Shown piece by piece: positions 7,433-15,537 of a DNA stretch of 64,000 bases. Position 1 is the first letter of the stretch, and the number at the start of each line of letters is the position of its first letter. The DNA comes from Myxococcales bacterium. Lineage in GTDB: Bacteria > Myxococcota > Myxococcia > Myxococcales > Myxococcaceae. The notes under the pieces were generated by a model. The model worked only from the letters and a program-made list of their open reading frames with translations. It searched no databases and was not told the origin of the DNA. The DNA lies in NCBI GenBank assembly GCA_030681895.1, contig JAUXRI010000013.1:1-64000 (forward strand), given 5' to 3'. The position numbers and the translations under genes were made by a program.

Positions 7433-8748
7433 GCTGGATCTCCGAAGAGCCGAACCGACTGCGCGCTGCGGAAGCGACGCTCCGGGTCCCACTTCTCACG
7501 GGCCTCGAGGAACTTCGGCAGGCGTTTCTCCATCGCGCGGAAGTGCTCGGGCCGGGTGAAGGTGTCTTTCGCGAGGTAGATGCGCCCACCCTCGTTGAGC
7601 ACGTGCTCGTTGAGCTCGTCGACCAGCGCCTGGGTGTCGTTGCGAATCGCGATGTCGAGCGCGACCGAGATGCCGGGCTTCGGGAACGAGAGGAACGCGG
7701 GGCTCTCGGCGCCGCAGTCCTTGATGACGCACAAGAAACTCGCGCCGCCACGCTTCGTGAGCACCTCGAGGAACCGCCGCGCGGCTCCGGGTCCGGCTTC
7801 GTTCGGCAGAACGCACTGGTACTGCGTGAAGCCACGCCGCCCGTACATGCGGTTCCAGTCCTTCACGAAGTCGAGCGGCCAGAAGAACGTGAACGGGTCG
7901 ACGAGCCCCTCGCGCTTCTTCGGCAGGTGCTTCCAGTAGAAGCCGAAGTTGAAGGCTTTGATCGAGAGCGGGTTGAGCAGCCACGCCGGCGCCTCGAAGG
8001 GGAAGCGCACGTTCGGCGGCTCGGTGGGGAAGCGGCTGGGCGCCTCGTGCGAGTGGGCCCAGCGGCCCTTCATCAGAATGCCGCGGCCCATGTTGGCGCC
8101 GGCAGACAGGCAGTCGATCCACCCGACCGTCATCGGCCACTTCCCGGCGGCCTCTTTCAGCTTCGAGATGTACTCGTCGATGTCGCCGACCCGCTCCGAC
8201 TCCTGCCAGATCCACGGCGTGGGGATGCGCTCCATCGGGAACTCGACCTCGAGGATCTGCCCGGTGAGGCCCATGCCGCCGACGGTCGCGAGGAAGAGCT
8301 CTCGCTCGAGATCGGGTCCACACTCGACGATGCGGCCATCGGCGACGCGCATCTTGAGGCGTTTGACGTGCGAGCCGAAGCAGCCGTCGACGTGGTGATT
8401 CTTGCCGTGCACGTCGGCGGCGACGGCGCCTCCGAGCGTGACGAACTGCGTGCCCGGCGTGACGGGAACGAACCAGCCGCGGGGCAGGAGCGTGCGGTGG
8501 AGATCGAGCAACGACAGGCCCGCTTCTGCGCGGAGCACGCCAGTCGCGTTCTCGAAGGCCAGCATGCGATTGGCGCGGGTGGTGTTGACGACGACGGGGC
8601 TGCCACCGGTGGGGAGCGATGAATCGCCGTAGCTGCGGCCGAGCCCTCGGAAGAGCACGGCGGGCGTGGTCTCGAGGTTGTCGGGAGACAGCTCCTGCGC
8701 CACCACGTGTGTGCGGCCCCAGCCCTCGATGCGCGAATCAGTCATCAC
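7429..8748 (-). CDS. FAD-dependent oxidase, DprE1-like (decaprenylphosphoryl-ribose oxidase family)
   Basis: A 439-residue FAD-linked oxidase with an N-terminal FAD_binding_4 domain and an ALO-type C-terminal domain. DprE1 landmarks: RGLGRSYGDSS (34-44), TPGTQFVTLGGAVAADVHGK (98-116) with the His-rich stretch HGKNHH (114-119), and VGGMGLTGQI. The C-terminal block PKPGISVALD...YLAKDTF aligns with the mycobacterial active site. At the position of the benzothiazinone-reactive cysteine (Cys387 of M. tuberculosis) there is an alanine (A363), while the catalytic lysine is kept (K394), at the same 31-residue spacing. The start is GTG 8748 or the next codon, ATG 8745. The stop overlaps the SDR start, so the pair is translated together. 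Confidence 0.87.
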   Translation of the reverse strand: MMTDSRIEGWGRTHVVAQELSPDNLETTPAVLFRGLGRSYGDSSLPTGGSPVVVNTTRANRMLAFENATGVLRAEAGLSLLDLHRTLLPRGWFVPVTPGTQFVTLGGAVAADVHGKNHHVDGCFGSHVKRLKMRVADGRIVECGPDLERELFLATVGGMGLTGQILEVEFPMERIPTPWIWQESERVGDIDEYISKLKEAAGKWPMTVGWIDCLSAGANMGRGILMKGRWAHSHEAPSRFPTEPPNVRFPFEAPAWLLNPLSIKAFNFGFYWKHLPKKREGLVDPFTFFWPLDFVKDWNRMYGRRGFTQYQCVLPNEAGPGAARRFLEVLTKRGGASFLCVIKDCGAESPAFLSFPKPGISVALDIAIRNDTQALVDELNEHVLNEGGRIYLAKDTFTRPEHFRAMEKRLPKFLEAREKWDPERRFRSAQSVRLFGDPA

Positions 8749-8790
8749 GAGAAGCAGGTAGCCGGACGGGGAGTGCGGCGCAAGCAGAGG

Positions 8791-9645
8791 TCAATCACCA
8801 CCCCTGCGCCCAATGAGCGCCGCGACGATGACTGACGGAATCACTGGAGCGAGCAACACGTAGATCCAGCCGATCGTGCCCATCACCAGCGCCTGATACG
8901 CGAGCAGCGCGGTGGTGTTGAGCGCCCACGTCGACGCAGCGACGAGCCACCGTCGTGAGAACGTCACGCGCTGACCGACGAGGAGCACCGCGAAGTTGAT
9001 GAGGAACGGCGCCACGAAGACGCCGAGCGTGCGCGGGCTCTGCGCGCCTTCAGTACGAAAGCCGTCAGCCAGTACGAAGGCGAAGATGATCGACACAGCG
9101 GCGAAGCCGATGAAGGCAAACGACGCTCCGGCCAGCGCGCGCAGCAGGTCGGGCCTGGTCGACGTTGGAGATGGCGCCGGGGCTGGCCTGGTGGAGCGAT
9201 GAAGGAGAACGCTGAAGGCCAGCGTCTGCAGGACGATCTCGGGCAGTCCGAACAGGTGGTACCAGAGCGGGAGCCGCGAATAGATGAGCCCCTCGAGCGA
9301 CGACGGCGCCGCCGCCGGGGTTCCGAGAATTCCGATGACGAGGAAGAGGCCCCAGAGAATGAGCCAGCCTCGTTCGCGCTCCGAGAGCAGCTGACGGAGC
9401 GGAAGCAACACGAGACCGAAGAGCAGCCCGCGCACCGGCTGGAGCCACGGCCCGATGCCGACGCCTTCCGAGAGCGGGTCTTTCATGTAGTCGCTGATGA
9501 TCGGCGACGTCAGGGCGTGCTGATAGTCGAGCAGCCGCGAGGCCAGCAGCCCGAAGAAGACGTAGGTCAACGAGTGGTACAGCGCCGCGCGCAGCACGAA
9601 CGCCAGCCGCGGGTCGAGGCGCAGACTTTTCGGGGCCGGGTCCAT
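8791..9645 (-). CDS. Multi-pass membrane protein of unknown function
   Basis: A 284-residue integral membrane protein with about seven hydrophobic segments, for example near residues 15-40, 73-95, 97-120, 140-160, 180-205, 215-240 and 245-280. The N-terminus has a short basic lead (MDPAPKSLRLDPRLAF). A charged cytoplasmic-type loop with prolines and serines (RSTRPAPAPSPTSTRPD) splits the fourth and fifth helices. No transporter, enzyme or sensor motif was recognised. It reads in the same direction as the Imm22-like and lipase-maturation-factor genes upstream and the DprE1-like gene downstream, 42 bases away, so co-transcription with the latter is possible. The start is an ATG at 9645. Confidence 0.72.
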   Translation of the reverse strand: MDPAPKSLRLDPRLAFVLRAALYHSLTYVFFGLLASRLLDYQHALTSPIISDYMKDPLSEGVGIGPWLQPVRGLLFGLVLLPLRQLLSERERGWLILWGLFLVIGILGTPAAAPSSLEGLIYSRLPLWYHLFGLPEIVLQTLAFSVLLHRSTRPAPAPSPTSTRPDLLRALAGASFAFIGFAAVSIIFAFVLADGFRTEGAQSPRTLGVFVAPFLINFAVLLVGQRVTFSRRWLVAASTWALNTTALLAYQALVMGTIGWIYVLLAPVIPSVIVAALIGRRGGD

Positions 9646-9677
9646 GAGGAGACGAAGGATTGCACCAACTGCGCCGT

Positions 9678-9709
9678 TACGGTCTGCGCTCGAGCTCGTC
9701 GGCGCGACG
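9678..9709 (-). repeat. Imperfect direct repeat, copy A (matches the 3' end of the LMF gene)
   Basis: The stretch tacggtctgcgctcgagctc and the 12 bases after it match 10179-10207, the last codons of the lipase-maturation-factor gene, with one 3-base insertion and two substitutions. Read on the minus strand it would encode the same ending, RRADELER. Copies A and B bracket the Imm22-like gene. Confidence 0.65.
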
Positions 9710-9733
9710 CTGAATTGGCAACGCTCAACGCGC

Positions 9734-10141
9734 TCAAGATGGGGTCGATTCGTCGGATTCGAAGTCCGATACGGCGACGAATCTCAGTGACACACCACCG
9801 CTCTCCCATCGAGCCGTCACGGCCCCGCCGAAACAGAAGTCGTACAAGAGGACGTAACAGTCGTCTCCGGGCCCAACCACCGCGCCCGCTGCCTTCAGGC
9901 CCTCCAACACAATCTTCTCGTATGAAACATCGCGGAGAAACGCATCGAGAGTGTGAGGCGCATCGGGGTGACGGAAGGCCTCGCGCTTCGAGTCATCGTA
10001 ACGACCAAGGGCGAATCCACGACTGAAGGCGGAGCCTCTGAAGTCGCCCTTCGCGTCGAACTCAACTCGGAGCACTGAGCGGAATTCCGACTCGGTCTTC
10101 GCAGTGCCGGTCCAGAGCGAGACCTTGCCTTGCTGTCTCAT
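9734..10141 (-). CDS. Imm22-like immunity protein (orphan)
   Basis: A 135-residue cytoplasmic protein. The start KVSLWTGTAKTESEFRSVLR, followed by SAFSRGFALGRYDDSKREAF, resembles the Imm22 family (formerly DUF4284), immunity proteins found in polymorphic-toxin clusters that usually open with VxxWxG and a hydrophobic/acidic pattern. The middle has an acidic loop (GPGDDCYVLLYDF). No toxin gene is visible nearby, so this would be an orphan immunity gene guarding against toxin from other cells. It sits 36 bases after the lipase-maturation-factor gene, has no clear ribosome-binding site, and is bracketed by two imperfect copies of a 29-32 base sequence, which hints at acquisition. Family assignment is from memory of motifs and is moderate. 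Confidence 0.55.
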   Translation of the reverse strand: MRQQGKVSLWTGTAKTESEFRSVLRVEFDAKGDFRGSAFSRGFALGRYDDSKREAFRHPDAPHTLDAFLRDVSYEKIVLEGLKAAGAVVGPGDDCYVLLYDFCFGGAVTARWESGGVSLRFVAVSDFESDESTPS

Positions 10142-10177
10142 TCGACGAACTTAGCGCGGTCGATCAGCACAATCTCG

Positions 10178-11620
10178 CTACGGTCGCTCGAGCTCATCGG
10201 CCCGACGAAGCAGGCCGTTGGGCGCGAGCGCCAACGGAGGACAGTAGGGCCCCGTCTCGGTCCGCTGCCACCACACGCCTTTCTGACTCAGCGGCGCGAA
10301 GCGGTACTCCCACGTCGTCGAGCGCAGGTACTTCGGCGGCGTCGTGACGAACGGGTTCACCCGCATCAACGCGAGCACGTCACTCGTTCCTTTCAGCAGG
10401 TGGAGCTGGAACGAGAGGAACCACGGGTTCTGCGAGCAGGTGCCGAGCGAGGCGAACCACATCTGCCAGTCGAGCCGCGGCTGCCACGGCGCAACGAAGT
10501 CGGGACGTCGGTCGAGCTGCCCCGGCTTCCACGGGAACTCATACGCCTTCCACGTCACGCCATCGTCGCTGCCTTCCACGATGATCTCGGGCCGCGACTT
10601 CGTCATCACGGCGAAGGCTCCGTAGGCGTTGATGACGTGCAGTGGGCTGAGCCGCTCGAGCACCGCGCGCAGCGGAGGATTCGCTGTGAAGCGCCGCGAG
10701 AACGCCGTCACGCTGAGGGCAGCGAATGAAACGGCGAGGCCCCACTTCCACCACGCCGATCGAGGCTGCGTGACGGCCACCTTCGAGCCAAGCGCGGCGT
10801 CATCGAGCAACGGCAGCGCGAGCACGAAGGTGAGCACGTTGTAGTAGCTGTAGTTGCCCGCGACGATCAGGCCGGCCTGCATCGCCATGAGTCCGACCGC
10901 CGCGATCAACCGGGCCCGGCGCGGCCCCAGCGCCAGAATCGGAATCGGCAGCTCGAGCACGAACATCGCCGCGCAGAGCGCCTTCTGAACGCCCAGCGGC
11001 CACTCGTTCGCCAGCACGCTCGTCCACGTCGGCAGCGGCTGCGACCACCAGTGGAAGGTGAGCGCCGTCAGATCTCTCCAGCTCTCGTCACCACTCGCGA
11101 GCTTCACGAGGCCGGAGCCAAGCGTCACCTTGCACGCCAGCACCGCTGCGGCGAAGCGCACCGCCCGGCCCGGCTCGCGGAACTCGTTCGCCAGGAACGG
11201 TCGCCACCCACCGGGCGCCAGGAACGCGAAGACGAGCGCCGTCTCGAGCAGCAGAATGTCCCACTGGAAGTTGAGGAACGGCGCGCCGACCTGAACGAAC
11301 GACAGCCAGCTGACGTAGAGCACCAGCAGTGCCCAGCGCGGAGCGAACCCGGCAGTCACGCAGACCGACGCGAGCACGCTCACTCCCAGCAGCAGGTGGA
11401 GCGCGAGGTCAGACCACCCGAGCCACAGCAACGTGGGCACGTCGAAGAACGAGGCGTTGGCGCGGGTGACGCCCGTCATCGTCTCGGCGATCGGGACGAT
11501 CCCGTGGCTCCCGTACAGGCCGGGCAGCTGCGCCCAGAGGCTCGCCGTCGCGAACACCGACACGAGGCCGAAGGCCGCGAGGGTCAACCGAACGGTCAGG
11601 CGCATCGACGGTACGGGCAT
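10178..11620 (-). CDS. Lipase maturation factor (LMF1) family membrane protein
   Basis: A 480-residue multi-pass membrane protein of the LMF1 family (formerly DUF1222). Family landmarks include FLNFQWDILLLETALVF, CKVTLGSGLVKLASGDESWRD, LTALTFHWWSQPLPTW, FVLELPIPILALGPRRAR and a soluble C-terminal beta-rich domain with SDDGVTWKAYEFPWKPG and WQPRLDWQMWFAS. In animals LMF1 sits in the endoplasmic reticulum and is needed for folding of dimeric lipases; the bacterial proteins have no settled role. The start is ATG 11620 or the ATG five codons in. The 3' end shares sequence with a copy 470 bases downstream, beyond the Imm22-like gene. No lipase gene is adjacent. Confidence 0.87.
   Translation of the reverse strand: MPVPSMRLTVRLTLAAFGLVSVFATASLWAQLPGLYGSHGIVPIAETMTGVTRANASFFDVPTLLWLGWSDLALHLLLGVSVLASVCVTAGFAPRWALLVLYVSWLSFVQVGAPFLNFQWDILLLETALVFAFLAPGGWRPFLANEFREPGRAVRFAAAVLACKVTLGSGLVKLASGDESWRDLTALTFHWWSQPLPTWTSVLANEWPLGVQKALCAAMFVLELPIPILALGPRRARLIAAVGLMAMQAGLIVAGNYSYYNVLTFVLALPLLDDAALGSKVAVTQPRSAWWKWGLAVSFAALSVTAFSRRFTANPPLRAVLERLSPLHVINAYGAFAVMTKSRPEIIVEGSDDGVTWKAYEFPWKPGQLDRRPDFVAPWQPRLDWQMWFASLGTCSQNPWFLSFQLHLLKGTSDVLALMRVNPFVTTPPKYLRSTTWEYRFAPLSQKGVWWQRTETGPYCPPLALAPNGLLRRADELERP
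10179..10207 (-). repeat. Imperfect direct repeat, copy B (3' end of the LMF gene)
   Basis: This is the partner of the copy at 9678-9709. It covers the stop codon and last residues of the lipase-maturation-factor gene. The weaker similarity continues a little past the stop in both copies, so the duplicated block may have been about 50 bases. Confidence 0.65.
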
Positions 11621-11662
11621 GCAGCAGCGACCGTACCCGCTGCCGAGTAGACTTCACTCACG

Positions 11663-12343
11663 ATGTGCGGCCGCTACACGCTCAAGTCCAGAGGCGTCGA
11701 TCTGCAGCGAGAGCTGCACCTCGATCACGAGCCGGTGCTCGAGGCCCGCTTCAATATCGCTCCGACGCAGGCCGCGCCCGTAGTGCTCGACTCGAATCAG
11801 CGGGAGCTCGTGATGGCGCGCTGGGGCTTCACGCCGCAGTGGTCGAAGGACGTGAACGAAGGCGCGAAACACATCAACGCCCGCGCCGAGTCGTTGACCG
11901 AGAAGCGCATGTTCTCCGAGGCCCTGAAGCACGCGCGGTGTCTGGTGCCGTGTGACGGATTCTATGAGTGGAAACACCACGGGCGGCAGGCGACGCCGCT
12001 CTTCATCCACGCGCCGGAGCACCCGATTCAGACGATGGCCGGCGTGTGGACGACGTGGCGATCTCCCGACGGCGTCGAGGTGGCGACGTTCTCGATCATC
12101 ACCAGGGCGGCCGACGCGATGATGTCGAGCATCCACTCCCGCATGCCGCTCTTCATCGCGCCCGACGCCCGAGAGGCGTGGCTGTCGGCGACGACGACGG
12201 CGGCTGATCTGCAGCACCTGCTCCACCGCGGCGCCGATGCGTCGTTCACCGCGTATGAAGTTGCCGCGCACGTGAACCATGTCGCGATCGACGACGCTCG
12301 CTGCCTCGAGCCCTCGAAGGCCGTTCAGCTCGATCTGCTCTAA
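11663..12343 (+). CDS. SOS response-associated peptidase (SRAP / YedK-HMCES family)
   Basis: A 226-residue SRAP protein. The protein begins MCGRY; after removal of Met1, Cys2 forms a stable thiazolidine link with abasic sites in single-stranded DNA, shielding them from cleavage at replication forks. The other active-site residues are visible: Asn72 in HINARAES, Glu102 in CDGFYEW and His158 in SIHSRMP. The length matches YedK. It lies alone on the plus strand with a start 42 bases from the divergent lipase-maturation-factor gene, and its stop overlaps that of the kinase-like gene on the other strand. No LexA-type operator was seen in the short upstream gap. Confidence 0.94.
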   Translation: MCGRYTLKSRGVDLQRELHLDHEPVLEARFNIAPTQAAPVVLDSNQRELVMARWGFTPQWSKDVNEGAKHINARAESLTEKRMFSEALKHARCLVPCDGFYEWKHHGRQATPLFIHAPEHPIQTMAGVWTTWRSPDGVEVATFSIITRAADAMMSSIHSRMPLFIAPDAREAWLSATTTAADLQHLLHRGADASFTAYEVAAHVNHVAIDDARCLEPSKAVQLDLL

Positions 12344-13374
12344 CGCGCCCGCACGGCAGCCCAGTCGAGGACGTCCACCTTCTGGTCCGCCACCTTGAAG
12401 TCCATCTGCTCGCGCAGGCCGATCACGTCGCCACCGATCTGGAACGGCATCGGCCGTGAGAGCGTGACGCGAATCGAGCTCACGAAGAAGTCGTGCATGC
12501 CGGCGACGCGCCTGCCGCGCCAGAGGTTCACCATGTTCGCGACGCCTTCGAAGACGGGGCGATCGTACACGCGGAAGTTGAGGCGGCCGGGGACGCGCCG
12601 GGCGTGGGGGAAGGCCTTGAACTTCGCGCCCCAGTACGGCTCGGTGGCCGCGGCGCCGACGGAGACAGGCCCGTCGAAGAGCACCGTGCCCGAGTCGACT
12701 CGCACGACCTGGTTCTTCTTCAGCGTGAGCGCGTCGCCACCACGATCCTCGACCCTCATCGTGGTTCTGCCCTTGAACACCAGCTTGCCGATCTCTGCCG
12801 GCACGGTGCGCGTGAAGAGTGAGAACAGATAGCCGCCGACCCCTTCGTTGAGCTTGCCGGCGATCGGCCCGGCCAACGGCGTCTTGCGGGCCTGGTCCAG
12901 GTTCGAGTGGTAGTCGTGCACGAGCGTCGCGTCCCACCCGACGCCGGCGAACACGCTGAGCTGATTCTCGGTCTCGATGAGATCGAAACGCTGGGTCGGC
13001 AGCTTCTTCGGGAGCCCGTCGAGCACCTCGAGCGTCTGCGCGTAGCTGAAGGCGCCGACTGCGTTGGGCCACCCATTGCCAGTGCCGAGCTTGAAGAGCG
13101 CGATGGTGGGAAATGACGTGCAGCCGGCGTCGCGGAGCAGGTTCAGCAGCACTACGACCGTGCCATCGCCACCGCCGCAGAAGACGAGCCGCGGCCGAGA
13201 CCGGACGAGCGCCTTTGCGTCGGCGCGTGCCTGCTCGATCGACGTGGCGGCGTAGATCGTCGCGTTGGGCATCACCTGCCGGAACGCGTCGATGCGTGCG
13301 GGCGTCACCTTGCGGGCCTTCGCGTTGAACCACGCGGCGACGTCAGCGCCCTTCCGGCGCGCGGCCCGGCCCAT
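12340..13374 (-). CDS. Diacylglycerol/sphingosine kinase-like catalytic domain protein
   Basis: A 344-residue protein of the DAGK_cat family, enzymes that transfer phosphate from ATP to a lipid hydroxyl. The nucleotide-binding loop is GGGDGT (67-72), followed by the LGTGNGWPNAVGA block typical of lipid kinases; the rest forms the beta-sandwich lipid domain (DYHSNLDQARKTPLAGPIAG, GGDALTLKKNQ). The frame is open 35 codons further upstream, but the ATG at 13374 has GAGGG eight bases ahead and starts directly before the domain. A role in phospholipid turnover is likely; whether the lipid is diacylglycerol or another is not shown. Its stop shares the bases CTAA with that of the SRAP gene. Confidence 0.85.
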   Translation of the reverse strand: MGRAARRKGADVAAWFNAKARKVTPARIDAFRQVMPNATIYAATSIEQARADAKALVRSRPRLVFCGGGDGTVVVLLNLLRDAGCTSFPTIALFKLGTGNGWPNAVGAFSYAQTLEVLDGLPKKLPTQRFDLIETENQLSVFAGVGWDATLVHDYHSNLDQARKTPLAGPIAGKLNEGVGGYLFSLFTRTVPAEIGKLVFKGRTTMRVEDRGGDALTLKKNQVVRVDSGTVLFDGPVSVGAAATEPYWGAKFKAFPHARRVPGRLNFRVYDRPVFEGVANMVNLWRGRRVAGMHDFFVSSIRVTLSRPMPFQIGGDVIGLREQMDFKVADQKVDVLDWAAVRAR

Positions 13375-13462
13375 CAGCGACGCCCTCTGGCAGCTGCCCC
13401 GAAGATCAAGACGAGGCAGTCTGGAACGGCAGTCGAAAGGCTCAAAGGCCTCCGTATCGGGT

Positions 13463-13837
13463 ATGGTGCGCACGCACATGGCCTCGCCGTGGGAAGAAGT
13501 CAGACGGGAGTCGATGGAGATGCCGGCGGTGGGCTACCGCCATGGCCAGTCTCCGCTTCCGTGGCTGTTGCTGGCGGTGTCCATCACCCTCACGATCACC
13601 GTGCTCGTCGTCGGTCGCAACCGGCTGGCAGAGGCGCAGGAGCGCACGTGGACCTCGCTCAAGGCCAACGACGACCTGAACCAGAAGCTGAAGGCCGCTG
13701 AGAAAGAAGTCGAGAAGGCGAAAGAGGCCTGCAGCGTCGGTGACGAAGATCAGGGCGACATCGCGCGGAAGATCGTTCAGCTCGAGCTGCAGAACCGGCG
13801 GCTGCAAGACGAGCTCTCGAAGGTGAAGAAGAAGTGA
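13463..13837 (+). CDS. Small membrane-anchored coiled-coil protein
   Basis: A 124-residue protein with a short cytoplasmic N-terminus, one membrane helix at about 32-50 (LPWLLLAVSITLTITVLVV) and a long coiled coil from about 53 to the C-terminus, rich in Lys, Glu and Leu heptads (LNQKLKAAEKEVEKAKEA, IVQLELQNRRLQDELSKVKK). There is no enzymatic motif. The start may be the ATG at 13463 or that at 13478; neither has a strong ribosome-binding site. The stop lies one base before the GTG of the DASS carrier gene, so the two are probably coupled. Function unknown; a scaffold or accessory subunit is possible. Confidence 0.72.
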   Translation: MVRTHMASPWEEVRRESMEMPAVGYRHGQSPLPWLLLAVSITLTITVLVVGRNRLAEAQERTWTSLKANDDLNQKLKAAEKEVEKAKEACSVGDEDQGDIARKIVQLELQNRRLQDELSKVKKK

Positions 13838-13838
13838 C

Positions 13839-15287
13839 GTGTCGTCGCCTGAACGAATGAGCCGAACCCGCGTGGTGGGTCTGGTGCTGGGCCCGCTCGT
13901 GTTCCTGGCGCTCGCGTTCCTCGACACTCCGCTGGTGCACGTGGCCGGGTTCGATCGTCGCCCTGCGCTGGCTGCCGGTGTTTCGTTGTTGATGGCGGTG
14001 TGGTGGTTCACCGAGGCCGTGCCGATTCAGTGGACGGCGATGATTCCCCTCGTCGCGTTCCCGTTGCTGGGGGTCTTCGGCGGCGGCGTGGTGAGCGACA
14101 CGGCGAAGGCCGGCAGCGAGTACCTCAACGCCTACATCTTCCTCTTCCTCGGAGGCATGGCCGTCGGCGCGGCGCTCGAGCACTGGAACCTGCACCGGCG
14201 CATCGCGCTCCATCTGATGATCCGCATCGGAGCGTCGCCACCGCGGCTGCTGCTGGGGCTGCTCGTGGCGACGGCGACCATCTCGATGTGGATCTCGAAC
14301 ACCGCGACGGCGGTGATGATGTTGCCGATCGCGCTCGCGGTGCTGGGTGAGCTCGAGGCGCAGTCGAAGCGCGCGCTCACCAGGTACGGCATGGCCCTGA
14401 TGCTGGCGGTGGCGTACGCGTCGAACGTCGGTGGCATCGGGACGAAGATCGGGACGGCGACCAACTCGATCTTCGTGGGCTGGCTCGCGAAGACGCATCA
14501 GCTCGAGTTGAGCTTCCTCCGGTACGTGCTGATCGGCCTTCCGTTCGTGGTGCTGTTCATTCCCGTCTTGTGGGGCGCACTGTGGCGGTTCGGGCGGGTC
14601 GATGCGCCGGCGACCGATGCGGGAGAAGACGTGTTGCGCGGTCAGCTCGCAGCGCTGGGGCCGATGTCGCCAAAGGAACGGGTCGTCGGGCGGGTCTTCC
14701 TGGTCGCGGCGATGTTGTGGGTGTTCGGCGATCCGCTCCGTGACGTGCTCGCGCCCCTGCTGCCCTTTCAGATCGCGAACCGGCACTACGAGGCGACGGT
14801 GGCGATGATCGCTGCCGTGGTGCTGCTCGCCCTGCGCTGCCTGCCGCTCGTCGCGGTGCGGAGAATTCCAATCAGCGCGTTGATGCTGCTGGGCGGCAGC
14901 TTCGCGATGGCGGCGGGCATCGAGGGGAGCGGGCTGTCGGCCTGGCTCGGGCTGCAGCTGGAGCCGCTCAAGCACCAACCCGCGCTGCTGCAGCTGGCGC
15001 TCGCGTCGTTCTCGACGGTGGCGCTGTCAGCCGTCGCGTCGAACACCGCGACCGTCAACCTGATGCTGAACCTGATGCCGATGAATTTGCCGTTGCTGTC
15101 GACGGTGACGATCGCGTCGTCGTGTGACTTCGCGCTGCCTGCGGGGACTCCGCCGAACGCGATCGTGTTCGGCTCCGGCCGCGTGCACCTGCCGTCGATG
15201 ATGAAGGTGGGCTTCGTGCTCGACCTGACCGCTGCGGCGCTGCTGGTGGCGTACGGGTGGATCTATCTGCCGCTCGTCATGCCGTGA
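13839..15287 (+). CDS. SLC13/DASS family sodium-dependent anion symporter
   Basis: A 482-residue transporter of the divalent anion:sodium symporter family, which imports dicarboxylates such as succinate or malate, or in some members sulfate, with Na+. Both Ser-Asn-Thr substrate motifs are visible: WISNTATAVMMLP near residue 155 and VASNTATVNLM near residue 402. The family signature around PAGTPPNAIVFGSG near residue 440 is also present, as are 11 or so hydrophobic segments. The start is a GTG at 13839, with an ATG at 13857 as alternative. It follows a coiled-coil membrane gene by one base and its end overlaps a small minus-strand gene by 11 bases. Substrate cannot be fixed from sequence. Confidence 0.9.
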   Translation: MSSPERMSRTRVVGLVLGPLVFLALAFLDTPLVHVAGFDRRPALAAGVSLLMAVWWFTEAVPIQWTAMIPLVAFPLLGVFGGGVVSDTAKAGSEYLNAYIFLFLGGMAVGAALEHWNLHRRIALHLMIRIGASPPRLLLGLLVATATISMWISNTATAVMMLPIALAVLGELEAQSKRALTRYGMALMLAVAYASNVGGIGTKIGTATNSIFVGWLAKTHQLELSFLRYVLIGLPFVVLFIPVLWGALWRFGRVDAPATDAGEDVLRGQLAALGPMSPKERVVGRVFLVAAMLWVFGDPLRDVLAPLLPFQIANRHYEATVAMIAAVVLLALRCLPLVAVRRIPISALMLLGGSFAMAAGIEGSGLSAWLGLQLEPLKHQPALLQLALASFSTVALSAVASNTATVNLMLNLMPMNLPLLSTVTIASSCDFALPAGTPPNAIVFGSGRVHLPSMMKVGFVLDLTAAALLVAYGWIYLPLVMP

Positions 15288-15501
15288 CGTCAGGGCTCGA
15301 GTGGCTCGGGCGCCGCAAGGTTCGAGGGTCGACGCCATAGAAGTTCGTTCCTGCCTCGCGGAGCGCCTGCACCAACTGGAGCGCCGCGTCGTGCCCAGCC
15401 ACACGCTCAGCGGGGGTCATCGCGTGGAGCTCCATCAACAGGTCGATGTCGAGATCTGCCTCTGACGGGTCTGGTGGCGTCTGCTCCGACATACAGGCCA
15501 T
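15277..15501 (-). CDS. Small hypothetical acidic protein
   Basis: A 74-residue protein, MACMSEQTPPDPSEADLDID and onwards. After an acidic, proline-containing N-terminus there is a predicted helical hairpin (LLMELHAMTPAERVAGHDAA, then LQLVQALREAG), and the end is basic. There is no signal peptide. The start is the ATG at 15501 or the one three codons in (15492). It converges on the DASS gene, overlapping its last 11 bases, and is divergent from a small secreted-protein gene. It is not recognised. The even helical pattern supports it being coding, but the short length keeps confidence low. Confidence 0.5.
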   Translation of the reverse strand: MACMSEQTPPDPSEADLDIDLLMELHAMTPAERVAGHDAALQLVQALREAGTNFYGVDPRTLRRPSHSSPDVTA

Positions 15502-15537
15502 TGCGTCCGCTCCTCTGGCTGGCGTCAACTGCCATTC

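Noticed and set aside
11654-13333. A 559-codon minus-strand open frame across the SRAP gene and most of the diacylglycerol-kinase-like gene.
   Set aside because: It has Arg-rich translation with no domains, while the SRAP and DAGK genes have complete active-site motifs in the other frames.
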